64,000 nucleotides of DNA from Merluccius polli (GCA_030340625.1 JAOPHQ010005421.1:103501-167500), one strand, 5' to 3'. Shown: positions 52,866 through 63,310, counted from the stretch's first letter. The notes: generated from the sequence alone by a model not told the origin. Program-made: numbers and translations.

Positions 52866-54078
52866 CACCGGCCACTTTATTAGGTACACCTGTCCAACTG
52901 CTCGTTAACGCAAATTTCTAATCAGCCAATCACATGGCAGCAACTCAATGCATTTAGGCATGTAGACATGGTCAGGACGATCTGCTGCAGTTCAAACCGA
53001 GCATCAGAATGGGGAAGAAAGGTGATTTAAGTGACTTTGAACGTGGCATGGTTGTTGGTGCCAGACGGGCTGGTCTGAGTATTTCAGAGACTGCTGATCT
53101 ACTGGGATTTTCACGCACAACCATCTCTAGGGTTTACAGAGAATGGTCCGAAAAAGAGAAAATATCCAGTGAGCGGCAGTTCTGTGGGCGCAAATGCCTT
53201 GTTGATGCTAGAGGTCAGAGGAGAATGGCCAGACAGGTTCGAGCTGATAGAAAGGCAACTGTAACTCAAATAACCACTCGTTACAACAGAGGTATGCAGA
53301 AGAGCATCTCTGAACGCACAACACGTCGAACCTTGAGGCGGATGGGCTACAGCAGCAGAAGACCACACCGGGTGCCACTCCTGTCAGCTAAGAACAGGAA
53401 ACTGAGGCTACAATTCGCACAGGCTCACCAAAATTGGACAATCGAAGATTGGAAAAACGTTGCCTGGTCTGATGAGTCTCGATTTCTGCTGCGACATTCG
53501 GATGGTAGGGTCAGAATTTGGCATCAACAACATGAAAGCATGGATCCATCCTGCCTTGTATCAACGGTTCAGGCTGGTGGTGGTGGTGTAATGGTGTGGG
53601 GGATATTTTCCTGGCACACTTTGGGCTTATTAGTACCAATTGAGCATCGTGTCAAAGCCACAGACTACCTGAGCATTGTTGCTGACCATGTCCATCCCTT
53701 TATGACCACAGTGTACCCATCTTCTGATGGCTACTTCCAGCAGGATAACGCGCCATGTCATAAAGCGCGAATCATCTCAGACTGGTTTCTTGAACATGAC
53801 AATGAGTTCACTGTACTCAAATGGCCTCCACAGTCACCAGATCTCAATCCAATAGAGCACCTTTGGGATGTGGTGGAACGGGAGATTCGCATCATGGGTG
53901 TGCAGCCGACAAATCTGCAGCAACTGCGTGATGCTATCATGTCAATATGGACCAAACTCTCTGAGGAATGTTTCCAGTACCTTGTTGAATCTGTGCCACG
54001 AAGGATTAAGGCAGTTCTGAAGGCAAAAGGGGGTCCAACCCGGTACTAGCAAGGTGTACCTAATAAAGTGGCCGGTGA

Positions 54079-54080
<2 letters not shown>
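52866..54080 (+). mobile_element. Tc1/mariner DD36E transposon, copy 2
   Basis: Complete plus-strand copy from CACCGGCCACTTTATTAGG (first four bases of the usual terminus lost at the junction with the inverted partial copy) to GGCCGGTGAGT at 54080, followed by a TA tract. It encodes an uninterrupted transposase. Confidence 0.92.
53009..54049 (+). CDS. DD36E Tc1/mariner transposase, intact
   Basis: 346 residues from ATG 53009 to TAG. N-terminal helix-turn-helix (LSISETADLLGFSRTTISRV, residues 23-42) and a second DNA-binding region to about 120, basic linker, then the DDE domain: Asp155 in WSDESRF, Asp246 in YFQQDNAPCHKA and Glu283 in SPDLNPIEHLW. There are 36 residues between the last two, against 34 in classical Tc1; this fits the DD36E group (called Incomer, from memory). 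Nothing visible disables it. No introns; the start agrees with the family. Confidence 0.94.
   Translation: MGKKGDLSDFERGMVVGARRAGLSISETADLLGFSRTTISRVYREWSEKEKISSERQFCGRKCLVDARGQRRMARQVRADRKATVTQITTRYNRGMQKSISERTTRRTLRRMGYSSRRPHRVPLLSAKNRKLRLQFAQAHQNWTIEDWKNVAWSDESRFLLRHSDGRVRIWHQQHESMDPSCLVSTVQAGGGGVMVWGIFSWHTLGLLVPIEHRVKATDYLSIVADHVHPFMTTVYPSSDGYFQQDNAPCHKARIISDWFLEHDNEFTVLKWPPQSPDLNPIEHLWDVVEREIRIMGVQPTNLQQLRDAIMSIWTKLSEECFQYLVESVPRRIKAVLKAKGGPTRY

Positions 54081-54138
<58 letters not shown>
54081..54138. repeat. TA then TG microsatellite
   Basis: Pure TA repeat followed by TG repeat at the 3' edge of the DD36E element; the element probably inserted into the TA tract. Confidence 0.93.
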
Positions 54139-54878
54139 TTTATACAATGTTCTCTTTGTGGCTTTGTCACATGTGGCTGCCATTTACATTAAAGTGATGA
54201 AAACAAAACAAAACAAATTAGTTAGTGTGATTTTGTGATTCACCGCTAAAATATTGTATTTATATGTAATTTTCGGTAACACTTTAGATTAGGGACCACA
54301 TATTCACCATTAATTAATTGCTTATAAGCACGCATATTGGCTATTTATTAGTCATTATAAAGCACATATTAATGCATTATTCTGCATGAGCATATTCTAC
54401 AACTACTAGGCCATTAACTTTAATATTATAGTTTTCCCTCAATAACCTCCTAATTACTGCTTATTGATAGTAAGTAAGGAAGTTGTTACAAGATCGTATA
54501 AATTACGATCTTAGCAACTAGTTAAAGGGGTAGTTCGGAATTTTGGACATAGGGCCTCATTTCCAAGTCAGCCAGTGTGTTATTTATCACTGGAGACGTT
54601 TTCAACAAATTTCATGCAGTCCTTCTAGTTGCACAGTTCGCTGGTGCTAAGCTAGCGCAAGTCAACGGTAACGACTAGCCTGCCAATAAAAACAGTATTA
54701 CCCAATCCACAGTACACCAAAGGCAAATCAATTATAACGCCAGACTATCGATGTAAATGTCTGTGTTGATAGAATAATGTTAGAAATAAAACCAACCTCG
54801 CATTGCATGAATCATCGCAGTTTGAGGGACTAGTTTTTCAGCAGCAGCGGAATTTTACTTTGCTCAGGTAAGTTGTGC

Positions 54879-56868
54879 AGTCAGAATAGTGTCATAATTC
54901 AAACCTGAAAAAAAAGGTTTCAAAGGCTTGTAAGTCTGTGTTTGAAAACTCAACACCTTGTAAAAAAGGTTTTGCACCACTGAAAAAAGAGATTATAGCC
55001 TGAAAAAAAAAAGTCAAACATCTGCAAACATGATTTTGTGTTCTATTTTATCTTCTTCATCATTTTCACCAACACATTTTCAAAGCTAAAATGTTTTCAC
55101 AAACACATTTTCAAAGTTTAAAAATGTTCACCAGCGCATTTGCAGAGTTTCAAATCTGACACTGTTCTAACAGTGTATTAGGCCTACTTTGTTTCCCGGT
55201 TTCGAAACCTTGTAAATGGGATTCTGCAAAAAGCTGTTCAAACATTGAGAAATACGTTTTGAAAGGTTGAATATTTATTTTTAAAAACTTGTAAAGGTGT
55301 AAATTTACACCATTGCAATGTATTTTTTCAGAACTTAATTTTCAGCACTGACTTTTCAGAGATTTGACCACACGGGCGCAAGCTTGCGAGTCACGTGATT
55401 ATTGACACTGTTCTGACGCCGTTTCGTTTTGAAACTCCTTTAGCGTCAAAGGTCTGAAAACGTGGTTCTGAAAAAAAGGAAAAAAAAACCTTCCTGGGGG
55501 CGGGACCATCTTGCTCTAAACCTATTGGTTGCTCTCTGCTGAGGCACAGGGGGGGGGGGGGGGGGGGGTGCTGCGCGATTGTTGACGGGGTTCTTCAAAT
55601 AAAAATTCTTCTCCAGAACTCACAGATGGCCAGTCCGCCCCTGCACGTGACCGCAAAGTATGACTATTATTTATGCCATGCGAGCCACAAATTAGTCTAC
55701 AGAGTCCATTCACTCCAATAATAACCCGGTCACGGTGATAGATTACGCTAACCATAACCATAACCCTAACCATAATCCTTTATGGAGTGAATTGTTTCAC
55801 AGTAGACTGCGGACGCTGTAGACTCTGCTCTGCGAGCGGACGCTGTAGACTCTGCTCGTCTCTTACCACCGCGAACGGGTTTATGAGATTGTTTCACACA
55901 GATCGTTTCACACAGACGCGGGAGGGTACCTTTTGCGTCAGTATCACGTCTAGGGGCGTGACAAACCGTCGGTATATTACGAGTTGGGATGAGAACGTGT
56001 TGCTAATTACAGCTTGGCGAGCCGCAGGAGGCTCCCGGGTGGTTGGAACGCAAACAATATAGAATAAAATTGCTCGCCTGTCTACCAGCCATGGTTCCAG
56101 AAAATAGACAACAAAATCAACCACGCAAGTCGCTTGTTATTCTTGTCATCGGCAGAGCACTGTCAATCCCGCACAGCCCGGTCAACGGCGCATGTGATTG
56201 GACTGTGCATCAGCAGAGAGCAACCAATAGGTTTAGAGCAAGATGGTCCCGCCCCCAGGAATGTTTTTTTTCCTTTTTTTCAGAACCACGTTTTCGGACC
56301 TTTGACGCTAAAGGAGTTTCAAAACAAAACGGCGTCAGAACAGTGTCAATAATCACGTGACTCGCAAGCTTGCGCCCGTGTGGTCAAATCTCTGAAAAGT
56401 CAGTGCTGAAAATTAAGTTCTGAAAAAATACATTGCAATGGTGTAAATTTACACCTTTACAAGTTTTTAAAAATAAATATTCAACCTTTCAAAACGTATT
56501 TCTCAATGTTTGAACAGCTGTTTGCAGAATCCCATTTACAAGGTTTCGAAACCGGGAAAAAGAAGTAATACACTGTTAGAACAGTGTCAGATTTGAAACT
56601 CTGCAAATGCGCTGGTGAACATTTTTAAACTTTGAAAATGTGTTTGTGAAAACATTTTAGCTTTGAAAATGTGTTGGTGAAAATGATGAAGAAGATAAAA
56701 TAGAACACAAAATCATGTTTGCAGATGTTTGACTTTTTTTTTTTCAGGCTATAATCTCTTTTTTCAGTGGTGCAAAACCTTTTTTACAAGGTGTTGAGTT
56801 TTCAAACACAGACTTACAAGCCTTTGAAACCTTTTTTTTCAGGTTTGAATTATGACACTATTCTGACT
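54879..56868. repeat. Large fold-back, arms about 670 bp
   Basis: Arm 54879-55548 and arm 56204-56868 are reverse complements with only scattered differences (for example GTGTCATAATTCAAACCTG / CAGGTTTGAATTATGACAC at the outside, AGAGAGCAACCAATAGG inside). The spacer is 655 bp and contains a G-tract MITE (55547-55643). No transposase in arms or spacer. Confidence 0.93.
55547..55643 (-). mobile_element. G-tract MITE remnant in the fold-back spacer
   Basis: Minus-strand relative of the MITE at 30751-31005: right end CCAGTCCGCCCCTG, then CTGTGAGTTCTGGAGAAG, ACCCCGTCAACAATCGCGCA and a G/C-run of about 19-20. The left terminus is lost in the homopolymer; no matching target duplication found. Confidence 0.7.
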
Positions 56869-56874
56869 CCATAT

Positions 56875-57000
56875 CAGTGCAGTTCTGAGCAATGACAGCA
56901 GCAGGTAAACAAACTAGATAGATAGATATACTTTATTGATCCCAAGCTGGGAAATTGCAGTTATTATAGTGCCGGTAACCTAGGTAATATCACTCCGCCG
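56875..57000. other. Fragment with SINE-tail-like TAGATAGATATACTTTATTG
   Basis: AAACTAGATAGATAGATATAC then TTTATTGATCCCAAGCTGGG (56911-56955) is a reverse-oriented LINE/SINE 3' end, common in fish, and breaks the symmetry of the TTAA element. Confidence 0.5.
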
Positions 57001-57388
57001 CTGCCATAGCCTACTACCAGGAAGTATGACGCTGCTGCTGAGACACTCAAAAGTCCCTCAAAATGCAATGCCATGCAAGGTTGGTTTTATTTCTAACATT
57101 ATTCTATCAACACACATTTACATCGATAGTCTGCCGTTATAATTGATTTGCCTTGGGTGTACTGTGGAGTGGGTAACACTGTTTTTATTGGCAGGCTAGT
57201 TGTTACCGTTGACTTGCGCTAGCTTAGCACCAGCGAACTGTGCAACTAGAAGGACTGCATGAACTTTGTTGAAAACGTCTCTAATGATAAATAACACACT
57301 GGCTGACTTGGAAATGAGGTCCTGTGTCCAAAATTCCGAACTACCCCTTTAATGGTGAATATGTGGTCCCTAATCTAAAGTGTTACCG

Positions 57389-57971
57389 TAATTTCTTTTT
57401 CACATTTCATCAAGCTTGACCACATGTAGTGTTCATTCCAGATGGGGAAGCTGCGAAAAGCATTATTAACTGTTAATAAGTGCAAAGTAAATGCATAATG
57501 AAGTCTATAAATCTTTATAAAGCAAGAAAAATAATAAATACACATAATAATGTTAATAAGCATATGATAAGGACTTATAAGGGCCCGTTAACTATCACTT
57601 ATTAAGGTCCTTATTACCATTTTAACAAGCATATTATAAGGACTTATGAGGGCCTTATTACCTATTAACTAATGCTTATTACAAGGACCTTAATATAAAG
57701 CGCTTGTAAATATTGTGCAGTATGTGTACTACTATTATTCATAATACTGTAAACCTCTAGTCTACTCAAACTCTACACAAAATACTACAGCTTTAAACAA
57801 CTGTCAATTTACTATGGCTACTATATAGCTATAGTAAATAATTTTAAAAAAGAGACAAAAGTCACCTCGCTGAGTAAATTCATGCAAGACCTATTCCCCA
57901 ACATACTATCACATGACAACATAATATCACATTCATCTGTGCATTCGCAAATTACATTACACTACATTCCA
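57389..57971. other. AT-rich repeat-like sequence, no gene
   Basis: CTTATAAGGGC / CTTATGAGGGCC and TTAATAAGCATAT motifs recur at 57548-57680, resembling the interior of the outer inverted-repeat element. Nothing else recognised. Confidence 0.45.
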
Positions 57972-58081
57972 TAGACCCTTTTCACAGAGGCGTCGACTAC
58001 CCGTGCCCTGGTACATAAAAGGAACAGACCCATAATTAGTGCTATGAGCGACATTGATGACACCTCTGTGAAAAAGGTCTA
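57972..58081. mobile_element. Short MITE 13 bp from apaf1 exon C
   Basis: TAGACCCTTTTCACAGAGG at the left and CCTCTGTGAAAAAGGTCTA at the right are inverted ends of a 110-bp element. Its right end is 13 bp from the exon C donor side. Confidence 0.7.
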
Positions 58082-58094
58082 TTACATTACATAC

Positions 58095-58279
58095 AGCCAG
58101 TCGAAGTAGAGGCTCCCCCTGCTGGCAGCATCCTGCGCCTGCAGGAGAGCCTGTCTGTAGACTTCGGAGCAGTGAGGCTGGGCCAGGGCCAGCTGCACCA
58201 CGTCGGGGAAGGGCTTCTGCTCCAGCTGGTGGCCAGTCAAGGACAGAAACTCCTGGAACTGGCCGCGCACCTCGCTGTT
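58095..58279 (-). CDS. apaf1: apaf1 exon C (end of helical arm)
   Basis: 185 bp, starting in phase 0 and ending two bases into a codon completed by exon D. It encodes FQEFLSLTGHQLEQKPFPD and SEVYRQALLQAQDAA, the stretch leading to the first propeller. Acceptor CCACCAG was chosen over an AACAG five bases further in because only it keeps frame with exons B and D. Donor GTATGT. A small MITE-like inverted repeat (57972-58081) ends 13 bp from the donor side. Confidence 0.93.
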
Positions 58280-58660
58280 CTGGTGGGTGAAGAGGGACAT
58301 TTTGATTACGGACATTTTTTTTTTTTATTGTATATATTTTTTTCTTTTTTAATGTAATATCCCGTACAGTTTTTTTTTGTATTTTGTATGGCTTTTCTTT
58401 ATATTACCAACATAGTAGAGGTGAAATGGTACGTGTATTTGTATTGAACCAATTGGCGATGGGATTGTATATCAATGATTGAAGGGATGATCGATGACTG
58501 GATTTAAAGAGCATAGTGCAGGTTGGAGACCCCTGTGAATCAATGTGTAGGAAAATGATGTAGAAACAATAGATTTTGATTTAAAAAGAGTCGTTTTGTG
58601 AGAGAATTTTACTTCCGCATCAAAAAACTCCAATCGGCCATAACGTAACGGCAGCGAGAG
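58280..58660. other. Intron B-C start, T-rich
   Basis: T-runs at 58317-58325 and 58368-58376; no gene recognised. Exon C sequence reads on without a stop into 58315 but the conserved junction is at 58279. Confidence 0.45.
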
Positions 58661-58675
58661 CGGTCAAGTTGCACA

Positions 58676-58876
58676 ATGGAAATGAATGGATCTGAAGATA
58701 GTTTTGACACCGAAGAGGTTGTACATTGAAATGTTTACGACGGACCACAACTTTATAATGATGAGCCTGCTAGGCGTCAAGAGACCAGGAACAGACCAGG
58801 GTTATAATGGTATAACGGTCAGAAAATTTGCGTTGTGGTGTGAGGAAAACCAATGGAGAACAGGGCAGATGTCATG
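58676..58876 (+). pseudogene. Possible transposon-associated zinc-finger first exon (weak)
   Basis: From ATG 58676 the frame reads MEMNGSEDSFDTEEVVH, a stop, NVYDGPQLYNDEPARRQ, then other-frame ENRADVM and a donor GTGAGT at 58877. The acidic start followed by a Y-x-x-EPAR-like stretch recalls a cysteine-rich family common in fish transposon annotations, but the cysteines are not preserved. Low confidence; it may be ordinary intron. Confidence 0.25.
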
Positions 58877-58920
58877 GTGAGTGACCGGCGTTAGCTAGAA
58901 ACAGTATATGGGTATATGTT

Positions 58921-59345
58921 AGCTAACGATATTTAACGCTGTGTTCACATCACAACATTCTAAAGTCTACTATCATGTCAGGCTATAACAACACTAGTAT
59001 TGGTCGCAGGAATATTGATATCAGCACTCAATGAGCTATTGAGATTAGAAAGCCAAAAAGGGGCTTAACGTCAAACTGAATTATTCATCGCAGATATAAT
59101 TGTGTATTCTGTTCCGTCTGTCTGAAACAAACCAAATATATTAAATGTCTCTTATATGAATCAATCCAATTGTAGGCTATAATAGGCTATAGGCCTAATA
59201 TAAAAAAAAATAGGCCTTGACTCGTTATTATTCGTTCATCATTATAATACCAGTGTTGACTTGTCAACCAATGTGTCTCAGATGTTACTATAAAGGCTGA
59301 AAACATTCTGGCTTATTGAAAATAATCAAAGCGAGACTCCTCCGT
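58921..59345. other. Intron, nothing recognised
   Basis: AT-rich, with TAGGCTATAATAGGCTATAGG-type short repeats at 59173-59195. No gene. Confidence 0.45.
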
Positions 59346-61143
59346 GTATGGAAGCAAATCTGTACCATAATTCAAATCAAAGTGGATTAACAGAAATGCT
59401 TTTCATTTTCAGAATATAGCTGCATTTTTTGACACATAAATAAAATGAATAATAAATCATCCAAACTGCATTTTCATTTTCGTCTTCAATATTGCTCACG
59501 TTGTAACTTAATTAAAATGAAAAAGAAAAGGACATTTAAGATTTAATTTTCAAAAGATGCCCCGGCAAATAGTAACCAAAATTCAATTTGAAATGTCAAA
59601 TTTGAAAATTAAAATGCATTAGCAGAAAGGCATTTTCATTTCAAGGTCATTGCTGCATTATTTGACTCATAAATAAAATGAATAATAGGTCATCCAAACT
59701 GCATTTTCATTTTCTTCTTCAAGACTGCTCATTTTATGACACAACTAAAAAGAAAACAAAGAGGACATTGCTTTTTCATTTTCATGCCTGCCCCCCGCAA
59801 AAAAGAGTCCATAATTCAATTTGAATTCGCAATCCCAAGCGGCGCAGGAGAGTGACGTCAGTGGCCTCTATTCTTCCTCAGTTCAGAGTCTGACCGTGAT
59901 ACGCATCTAATACGTTAGGGGGCGGTGTGCATATTTGACGCGGGGGCAAGAGGAGAGTGCGAAGTAGAGTGCGCTGGTACAGCCAGGCCGCTCAGGCTGT
60001 GTGACGAGCAGTAAGCACAACAGTTTGTTCACGGGATCGTTCATACGGATCGGTCTCTCGTTCATTTGTCACGTGACAGGCAGCTCAGGCTGAAGAGAGC
60101 AGTAAGCCAAACAGTTCGTTCACTGGATCGTTCATACGGATCGGTCTCTCATTCATTTGTCACGTGACAGCTACCCAGTCACTGTCGTGTCATGCTGTCA
60201 AACAACAATGGCAGGGAGGATACAGGACACAAGTCACTTTATTTTTGATGTGTATTTGCTTTCCTAGGTTTTCACATGGTTTGAATTGCTTGTGGCATTT
60301 TGTGTAAACTTTGTCAGCTGAAGTAAACCATGTTGCCTTCATTGTTAAGTGTTTGAGAACTGCGGTCTTTTTTACAACACTCACAAGAGGGCTACAGTGC
60401 CACCTGCTGTAAAAATGAACGAAATGACTCAAAAAAAGATTTGTTCAATTTACTGTCCGAGAGTAAAAGATCCGAGTCAGTAAAAAGAGTCGAACTTCCC
60501 AACACTAGTGTACACATAGACATAATATACGTAGACGCCTCATAGACTGACGCTGCCTGTTGGAGCTGACGTATATTATGAGTGTACAGGTGAGCCCAAC
60601 CAACCCGGAAAGAGAAGAACGGCCACTGACGTCACTCTCCTGCGCCGCTTCAGGATTGCAAATTCTAATTGAATTATGGGCTCTTTTTTGCGGGGGGCGG
60701 GCATGAAAACGAAAAAGCAATGTCCTCTTTGTTTTCTTTTTAGTTGTGTCATAAAATTAGCAGTCTTGAAGAATAAAATGAAAATGCAGTTTGGATGATC
60801 TATTATTCATTTTATTTATGAGTCAAATAATGCAGCAATGACCTTGAAATGGAAATGCCTTTCTGTTAATGCATTTTAATTTTCAAATTTGACATTTCAA
60901 ATTGAATTTTGGTAACTATTTGCCGGGGCATCTTTTGAAAATTAAATCTTAAATGTCCTTTTCTTTTTCATTTTAATTAAGTTACAAAATGAGCAATATT
61001 GAAGAACAAAATGAAAATGCAGTTTGGATGATTTATTATTCATTTTATTTATGTGTCAAAAAATGCAGCTATATTCTGAAAATGAAAAAGCATTTCTGTT
61101 AATCCACTTTGATTTGAATTATGGTACAGATTTGCTTCCATAC
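59346..61143. repeat. Fold-back element, arms about 520 bp
   Basis: Arm 59346-59866 and arm 60621-61143 are reverse complements with few differences (outer GTATGGAAGCAAATCTGTAC; inner GGCGCAGGAGAGTGACGTCA). Spacer 59867-60620 holds a two-copy 93-bp direct repeat (59990-60172, with GGATCGTTCATACGGATCGG) and hAT-like sequence ending TCGAACTTCCCAACACTAG. Confidence 0.92.
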
Positions 61144-61165
61144 TCCGTGGGCCTCCCCTACTGAC

Positions 61166-61690
61166 ATTGCTGCAGCATTTTCTCCATAGGAAAGTGCTTG
61201 TGTCCAAATGTGTCTCAAGTGAACAAGTTCATGAGACAATTGGCTGGACTAGGCGAACAAATTACACGGCTACCAAACAGCAACAACTTCCCCCCGCATC
61301 CTTCAGGCAACAATATGCTGATTCGGGTAGCTGGTCCAAAAAGATCATTGCAGCGATAGCAGCAGATATGAGGTGGTGGTAGAGAATAAAGGGTTCAAGA
61401 ACATGCTTCAAGTGATGGACCCACGATACACTATCACTTCCCGCCCACATTTTGTCCAGACAGTTATACTTGCCTTACAAAAAATAATTATTTCAATTGT
61501 AAGGAATTCTTTCATTCCTTACAATTAATAACACATTGACAGATGTCAGAAAAGCCATCTCTTGCGCTAACTACAGACAGTTGGATAAACTAGAGTTACA
61601 GAGAGCCACCTTACTGCTCATTTCATTACGGCAGACTGGGAGACAAAAAGCCCAATCACACTTTGATTTCATGTTGATAGAAATAGTTGC
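61166..61690 (+). pseudogene. hAT-Ac (ZBED-like) transposase relic
   Basis: Plus-strand pieces in successive frames: MLQHFLHRKV, TKQQQLPPASFRQQYADS, IIAAIAADM (61167-61382), then KGSRTCFK-type and DPRYTITSRPHF-type codons (61390-61450), then ISCANYRQLDKLELQRATLL (61555-61610). These resemble the region between the BED finger and the catalytic core of hAT-Ac/ZBED proteins. Several stops and frameshifts; the catalytic C-terminus is absent, and the TAGCCTGG element follows directly. Confidence 0.6.
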
Positions 61691-61698
61691 CATATGCT

Positions 61699-62239
61699 GC
61701 TGATCTATAGCCTGGCAAGCCAGACCTACATCAGAAAGATGTAAGGTCTGGCTCAGCTCCATTGGCAGTGTGGGCGGGATAAACGGTTGTCTTTCAAGTT
61801 CCCTCTGCACGCAATAGGATAGCGCTACAACCAATCAGAGCAACGAAGAAGGTGACGTAGTCAGAGCGACGGCTCTGACTACGTAATTAATCAAAACTCC
61901 CAATACATATTTATTTTCGAGGAAAGACTATAGTGCCATTCTTTGTTCTTTTCTCAAATAAAATGTTAACTTCAAGTCTTGAAGAGTCGCGGCCAAAGCC
62001 GACTCGAAAGACAGCCGTTCGCCAGCAGCAGCAGCCATTGTTTACCTCTAACACGGAACCGTCGCAACTCTGTCGTCATGGTAGCCCGACTTTCGACTCC
62101 GCCCCTCACGCTGTGATTGGTCAGACATACTTGGTGTTCCCAGCACCAAAAAGCTGACGGAGCCGTGCTAGACCTACCTAGCTGCCAAATAAATTTGCTG
62201 CCGCTAGGGGGTGTCTAGAGTTCTAGGCTAGCTGATCTA
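61699..62239. mobile_element. TAGCCTGGCAAGCC element, copy 2
   Basis: Element 61708-62230 (523 bp), same ends as 49172-49682, with GCTGATCTA on both sides (61699-61707, 62231-62239). Confidence 0.9.
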
Positions 62240-62731
62240 CGCATTCCTTGTTGAAGTTGTGTTTAAATGACTGAATGAATGATTTTTTTCTAAAACAGGC
62301 AATGCTGTTTTGTTTATGTTTCAATGTGCTGCTGGAAGCCAAGCTATCCATGTTGTTTACTGTTATAATAATAAATGGAAAATCTTTTGTCGATGTATCG
62401 AAACCCTACCGAACGTGACATCACCATACCATATCGTACCAAACCGTGAGTTTTGTGAACCGTTTCATGCAACATGGTAATGATTGTGATTTTGTATTAT
62501 GTATTTTGAAAGGCTGAAGACTGTCCCTTCAAATTAGACAGGAGCTATGTTCCCCCAATGATGGACCTTCGATAATGTTTGTTAATGTTAAAACTGTATA
62601 AAAAGCAGCCCTGTTCCACAGGCACTCCCAGCGGTTCTCACAAAGCACTCTGCCAGGGTGTTTTTGAAGCGTCCGTGTCTGTTGCAACACTGTTCTGTGT
62701 GATCGGCCCCTAAGGGTTGATGGTGTGTTAC
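62240..62731. other. Intron B-C end, no feature
   Basis: AT-rich, no repeat termini or gene recognised between the MITE and the exon B donor. Confidence 0.45.
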
Positions 62732-62845
62732 CTCTTTGTCCAGCATGGCACTGTGCTCCACATAGTCGTTGATGAGGTGGGCGGGGCCCACCACCCGGGC
62801 CTTGGTGATCACCCAGTCCAGAGAGAACATCAAAGAGAACAGCTC
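62732..62845 (-). CDS. apaf1: apaf1 exon B (helical arm)
   Basis: 38 codons, phase 0-0: ELFSLMFSLDWVITKARV then GPAHLINDYVEHSAMLDKE. This is among the best conserved stretches of Apaf-1 outside NB-ARC. Acceptor is TCCAG, donor GTAACA. A long GA microsatellite (from 62866) lies about 20 bp upstream of the acceptor in the intron. Confidence 0.93.
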
Positions 62846-62861
62846 CTGGATGAGGAGGGGT

Positions 62862-62865
<4 letters not shown>

Positions 62866-62954
<89 letters not shown>

Positions 62955-63240
62955 AAAAGAGAGAATAAGGTGAAAGAGAGAGAGAGAAAGAAAGACAGAG
63001 CGAAACAGAGAGAGACATTAGAGAGGGAGGAGAGAGAGGGAAGGGGGAGAGGAAAGGAGAGATGAGTGGATGGGGGAGGGGAGGAGAGTGGGGGGAAGAG
63101 AGGGGAGAGGAGAGAGGAAAGGACAAAAGACAGCCAGTGGAAGAAAGAAGGAAAGACAGAAGGAACAAGGGAGTGAAGGAAGGCATGAGGAAGGAATGGA
63201 GGGAAGAAGGGAAGAATAAAGAAGGAAACACCAAAATAAA
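62866..63240. repeat. GA microsatellite and purine-rich tract
   Basis: About 87 bp of pure GA (62866-62952) followed by about 290 bp of GA/GGA/AAG-rich sequence; creates low-complexity Arg/Glu and Ser/Leu ORFs with no domain. Confidence 0.93.
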
Positions 63241-63307
63241 AAAATGAATAAAGAAGTGAAGGAAAAAAGAACGCTAAAAATAAATAATCATTTTCTTAAG
63301 GTGTATG

Positions 63308-63310
<3 letters not shown>

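Larger units (their letters stand above)
54532..57352. mobile_element. TTAA element with long inverted ends, holding a fold-back
   Basis: Element 54536-57348 starts AGGGGTAGTTCGGAATTTTG and ends CAAAATTCCGAACTACCCCT, with TTAA on both sides. The inverted similarity extends about 300 bp inward (for example AACCAACCTCGCATTGCAT versus ATGCAAGGTTGGTT). The centre is occupied by the fold-back at 54879-56868. Confidence 0.87.
54274..57388. mobile_element. Outer inverted-repeat element (CGGTAACACTTTAGA)
   Basis: CGGTAACACTTTAGATTAGG at 54274 and CCTAATCTAAAGTGTTACCG ending 57388 are inverted ends, continuing inward as GGGACCACATATTCACCATTAA on both sides. The TTAA element at 54536-57348 is inserted inside. 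TAATTT flanks both ends. Confidence 0.8.

Noticed and set aside
62588..63247. Ser/Leu- and Arg/Glu-rich ORFs
   Set aside because: Low-complexity translations of GA/CT tracts; only the apaf1 exon B part (62732-62845) is real.
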